Source: RGIG5299 sp045588575
GTDB lineage: Bacteria; Bacillota; Clostridia; Oscillospirales; RGIG5299
Reading direction: 5' to 3'
Length of the DNA: 64,000 nucleotides
NCBI GenBank assembly: GCA_045588575.1
Contig: JAZNEJ010000005.1
Span: 62,001 to 126,000 of the forward strand
Made by a program: the position numbers and the translations under genes. The notes beneath the pieces are model-generated. The model saw only the letters and a list, made by a program, of their open reading frames with translations. It did not search any database and was not told where the DNA came from. Shown here piece after piece: positions 61,239-64,000 of the stretch; within the stretch, counting starts at the first letter, position 1, and every line of letters begins with the position of its first letter.

Positions 61239-62624
61239 ATGAAACTGTGGACGGGACGTTTCAAAAAAACCACCGATAAAAAAACCGATGATTTCAACTC
61301 ATCGCTCAAATTTGATATAAGACTTTACGAGGAAGATATTGCGGGCTCGGTTGCTCATTCGCAAATGCTTGCAAAACAGGGCATAATTTCCAAAGAGGAC
61401 GCTGAAAAAATCAAGGCAGGCTTAACGGAAATCAAAGAAGAGCTTAAAGACCCGAAATACGCCGAAAACGAAGCGGAAGACATTCACTCTCTCGTTGAGG
61501 GAATGCTCACCGAAAAAATAGGCGATGCAGGTAAAAGACTTCACACGGCAAGAAGCAGAAACGACCAGGTTGCAGTTGACTTAAAGCTTAATTTGCGAAA
61601 AGAAGCAACCGAAATCAAGGAGCTTTTATTAGACCTTATTAAAGAAATAACTGCCACGGCAAAGGAAAACACCGAAACCGTAATGGCAGGCTACACACAT
61701 CTTCAAAAGGCTCAGCCCGTAACATTTGCGCATCACGTTATGGCTTACGCTCAAATGTTCAAGCGCGACGTTTTAAGAATTGAAGATGCTCTTGAAAGAA
61801 TGAAGGAATGCCCGCTCGGAGCAGGAGCTTTGGCGGGCACCACCCACCCCATAGACCGTTTTGAAACGGCAAAGGCGCTTGGCTTTGAAGCACCCATGGA
61901 AAACTCTATGGATTCCGTTTCCGACAGAGATTACGTAATAGAGCTTGCATCGTGTTTTTCAATAATTATGATGCATCTTTCAAGATTTTCCGAGGAAATT
62001 ATTTTGTGGTGCTCGGGCGAATTCGCCTATATAGAGCTTGACGATGCTTTTTCAACGGGCTCGTCGATAATGCCGCAAAAGAAAAATCCCGATATAGCAG
62101 AGCTTTGCCGAGGAAAAACAGGCAGAGTCTACGGCGATTTAATGGCTCTTTTAACCGTTATGAAGGGCATACCGCTTGCTTACAATAAAGATATGCAGGA
62201 AGATAAGGAAGCAATTTTCGATGCGGTAGATACCGTTAAAATGGCGCTTTCCGTTTTCACTCCCATGTTTGCAACAATGAAGGTAAATAAAGCGGAAATG
62301 AGAAAAAAGGCAGCCGACGGCTTTATAAACGCAACCGACTGTGCCGATTATCTTGCAAAAAAAGGCGTTCCGTTCAGAGACGCCTATAAAATAGTAGGCC
62401 AAATAGTCGCATACTGCATAGATAATAAGAAAAATCTTGAAAATATGTCAATAGAGGAATATAAAACCTTTTCCGAGGTTTTTGAAAAAGATATTTTCGA
62501 AGCCGTTTCGCTTGAAAATTGCATAAACGGCAGAAACGTTTACGGTGCTCCCGCAAAGCAGGCGGTTTTAACGCAAATTAAAAACACGGAAGATTTTTTA
62601 GGTAACTTCAATGGAAAAAATTAA
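61239..62624 (+). CDS. argH: Argininosuccinate lyase
   Basis: Last step of arginine synthesis, releasing fumarate. It is 461 aa. It has the superfamily signature GSSIMPQKKNPDIAE and TARSRNDQVAVDLKLN, plus AGYTHLQKAQPVTFAHH. It follows argG by 19 nt and overlaps argC by 14 nt. Confidence 0.97.
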   Translation: MKLWTGRFKKTTDKKTDDFNSSLKFDIRLYEEDIAGSVAHSQMLAKQGIISKEDAEKIKAGLTEIKEELKDPKYAENEAEDIHSLVEGMLTEKIGDAGKRLHTARSRNDQVAVDLKLNLRKEATEIKELLLDLIKEITATAKENTETVMAGYTHLQKAQPVTFAHHVMAYAQMFKRDVLRIEDALERMKECPLGAGALAGTTHPIDRFETAKALGFEAPMENSMDSVSDRDYVIELASCFSIIMMHLSRFSEEIILWCSGEFAYIELDDAFSTGSSIMPQKKNPDIAELCRGKTGRVYGDLMALLTVMKGIPLAYNKDMQEDKEAIFDAVDTVKMALSVFTPMFATMKVNKAEMRKKAADGFINATDCADYLAKKGVPFRDAYKIVGQIVAYCIDNKKNLENMSIEEYKTFSEVFEKDIFEAVSLENCINGRNVYGAPAKQAVLTQIKNTEDFLGNFNGKN

Positions 62625-63549
62625 AGTTTTTGTAGACGGAAACGTTGGCACAACGGGAATGCAAATTGAAGAGCGTCTTGAAAAAAGAAAAGATATAGCT
62701 CTCTTGAAAATTCCCGAAAGCGAGCGCAAAAATCCCGAAGCAATAAAAAAATTTATGAGTGAAGCCGATATAACCTTTCTTTGTCTGCCCGACGAGGCGG
62801 CAAGAGAGGCGGTAGCGCTTTCGGAAGGCACTAACACAAGAATTATCGACGCTTCAACGGCTCATCGCACTCTTCCCGAATGGGCATACGGATTTCCGGA
62901 GCTCGAGCCGGAATTCAAAGAAAGAATAAAAACGGCAAACAAGGTTGCAGTCCCCGGATGTCACGCATCGGGATTTATTTCGCTTGTAAGACCGTTGGTT
63001 AAAGCGGGAATAATAGCAAACGATGCCGAGCTTTCCGCAACGTCGCTCACGGGTTATAGCGGCGGCGGCAAAAAGCATATTGAAAAATATGAGGGCGAGC
63101 AAAGAGATAAAGCTCTTTTAAAGGCTCCAATGCCTTATGCCCTTTCGCTTAAGCATAAGCATCTCCCCGAAATGAAGGCAATTTGCGGGCTTTTAAAAAC
63201 TCCGCTCTTTATGCCGGTAGTAGGGGATTATTATAAAGGAATGCTCGTAACCGTTCCGATTTTCGGAAGCATGGAAACGGCGGAAAAAATAGTAAAAACC
63301 TATGAAGATTGCTATAATGGCAGTCGGTTTGTTAAAGTTATGGGATTAAACAGAGATTTAAGTGAAAGCGGCGGATTTTTAAATCCCGAAGCGGTAAACG
63401 GCACAAACTGTCTTGAAATTTCGGTTTTCTCAAACAACGGAACAATTTTACTCGCAGCGGTTTTGGATAATTTGGGCAAAGGCTCGGGCGGCGCAGCCGT
63501 TCAGTGTATGAACCTTATGCTCGGAATAGATGAAGGCGAAAGTCTTTAA
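62611..63549 (+). CDS. argC: N-acetyl-gamma-glutamyl-phosphate reductase (short type)
   Basis: 312 aa, the type 2 (short) enzyme rather than the 345-aa form. NADP-binding VDGNVGTTGMQIEERL starts at residue 8; the catalytic Cys is C117 in VAVPGCHASGF. It overlaps the argH 3' end in another frame, implying coupled translation. Confidence 0.95.
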   Translation: MEKIKVFVDGNVGTTGMQIEERLEKRKDIALLKIPESERKNPEAIKKFMSEADITFLCLPDEAAREAVALSEGTNTRIIDASTAHRTLPEWAYGFPELEPEFKERIKTANKVAVPGCHASGFISLVRPLVKAGIIANDAELSATSLTGYSGGGKKHIEKYEGEQRDKALLKAPMPYALSLKHKHLPEMKAICGLLKTPLFMPVVGDYYKGMLVTVPIFGSMETAEKIVKTYEDCYNGSRFVKVMGLNRDLSESGGFLNPEAVNGTNCLEISVFSNNGTILLAAVLDNLGKGSGGAAVQCMNLMLGIDEGESL

Positions 63550-63581
63550 ACCGCAAAAAAGAAAGAAAAAGGATGATAACA

Positions 63582-64000
63582 TTGAAAGAAATTTCAGGAG
63601 GCGTAACAGCCGCAAAAGGCTTTACCGCAAGCGGCGTTTATTGCGGAATACGTAAAAACAGAACTAAAAAGGACCTTGCTCTCATTAAATCGGAAACACT
63701 TTGCTCGGCAGCGGCGGTTTACACCACCAATAAGGTAAAGGGCGCACCCATTGCCGTAACAAAGGCAAATATAGCAAACGGCAAAGCAATTGCCGCAATT
63801 TGCAACAGCGGAAATGCAAACACCTGCAATGCCAACGGTGAAGAGGTTGCAATAAAAACCTGCGAGGCTCTTGCAAAGGAGCTTAACATTTCGGCAAAAG
63901 ACGTTATAATTGCCTCAACGGGAGTTATCGGTCAGCCTTTAAACGTAGAAGCAATAATCGAGGGAATTCCTTCTTTGGTGCATGAGCTTTCGGTTGAAGG
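63582..64000 (+). CDS. argJ: Bifunctional ornithine acetyltransferase/N-acetylglutamate synthase (5' part, runs off window)
   Basis: Recycles the acetyl group between acetylornithine and glutamate. About 139 codons are present. N-terminal ISGGVTAAKGFTASGVYCGIR, CNSGNANTCNANG and ASTGVIGQPL (oxyanion hole) identify the family; the self-cleavage Thr lies beyond the window. TTG at 63582 follows AAGGA with 8-nt spacing; an in-frame ATG at 63573 has no ribosome-binding site. With argC upstream it supports the cyclic arginine pathway. Confidence 0.93.
   Translation, partial: MKEISGGVTAAKGFTASGVYCGIRKNRTKKDLALIKSETLCSAAAVYTTNKVKGAPIAVTKANIANGKAIAAICNSGNANTCNANGEEVAIKTCEALAKELNISAKDVIIASTGVIGQPLNVEAIIEGIPSLVHELSVE

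Overview
The window is a chromosomal segment of an endospore-forming, low-to-moderate GC Firmicute of the class Clostridia. Four sporulation genes (the sigG start, sigE, spoIIGA and spoIIR), two T-box leaders, YlxR/YlxQ inside the nusA-infB operon, IreB and an AbrB/SpoVT-like regulator with a Cys cluster all point that way. An uncultured gut-type lineage is likely, but the family cannot be fixed from this sequence. Almost all DNA is coding. The genes look vertically inherited; I see no prophage, insertion sequence, CRISPR array or rRNA.

Layout. 1-2.3 kb (minus): spoIIGA-sigE-sigG, with a 22-bp-spaced spoIIG-type promoter and a hairpin over the sigG ribosome-binding site. 2.4-16.6 kb (plus): flavodoxin, dgt, dnaG, rpoD, rluB, an aminotransferase, purB, hinT, a PRTase, a lipoprotein cyclophilin, asnS, asnA, a small membrane protein and a MATE pump. 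16.6-19.1 kb (minus): uvrC and spoIIR. 19.2-32.5 kb (plus): rimP-nusA-ylxR-ylxQ-infB-rbfA-nrnA-truB-ribF behind a consensus promoter, then the ymfF/ymfH peptidase pair, lgt, folD and an acyltransferase. 32.6-33.1 kb: tRNA-Thr and tRNA-Tyr, then a hairpin-rich element bounded by copies of tRNA-Tyr sequence.

33.2-40.5 kb: a small DUF898-like protein, putP, a three-gene SipW-type signal peptidase module with two related exported proteins, lplA, an Lgt paralogue, an AbrB regulator and ireB. 40.6-49.2 kb: pheST (minus) behind an unusual T-box, comEC lacking a recognisable nuclease motif, holA, and a stand-alone TrpB2-type trpB behind a Trp T-box. 49.2-59.6 kb: two catabolic units. One is a zinc dehydrogenase, a LacI regulator and a divergent DeoC-like aldolase. 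The other is an operon of a DeoR regulator, a polyol-type dehydrogenase, and the E2, E3 and fused E1 of a 2-oxoacid dehydrogenase complex. 60-64 kb: argG-argH-argC-argJ behind ArgR-box-like palindromes.

The genes cooperate in recognisable sets: forespore/mother-cell signalling (SpoIIR to SpoIIGA to SigE, then SigG); replication and transcription (DnaG, SigA, NusA, IF2); lipoate use (LplA supplying E2); lipoprotein maturation (Lgt and paralogue); and amino-acid supply read by T-boxes and ArgR. The strongest candidates for new biology are the SipW module, the tRNA-Tyr-linked element, the oxoacid dehydrogenase operon with its helically phased operators, and the atypical pheST T-box.
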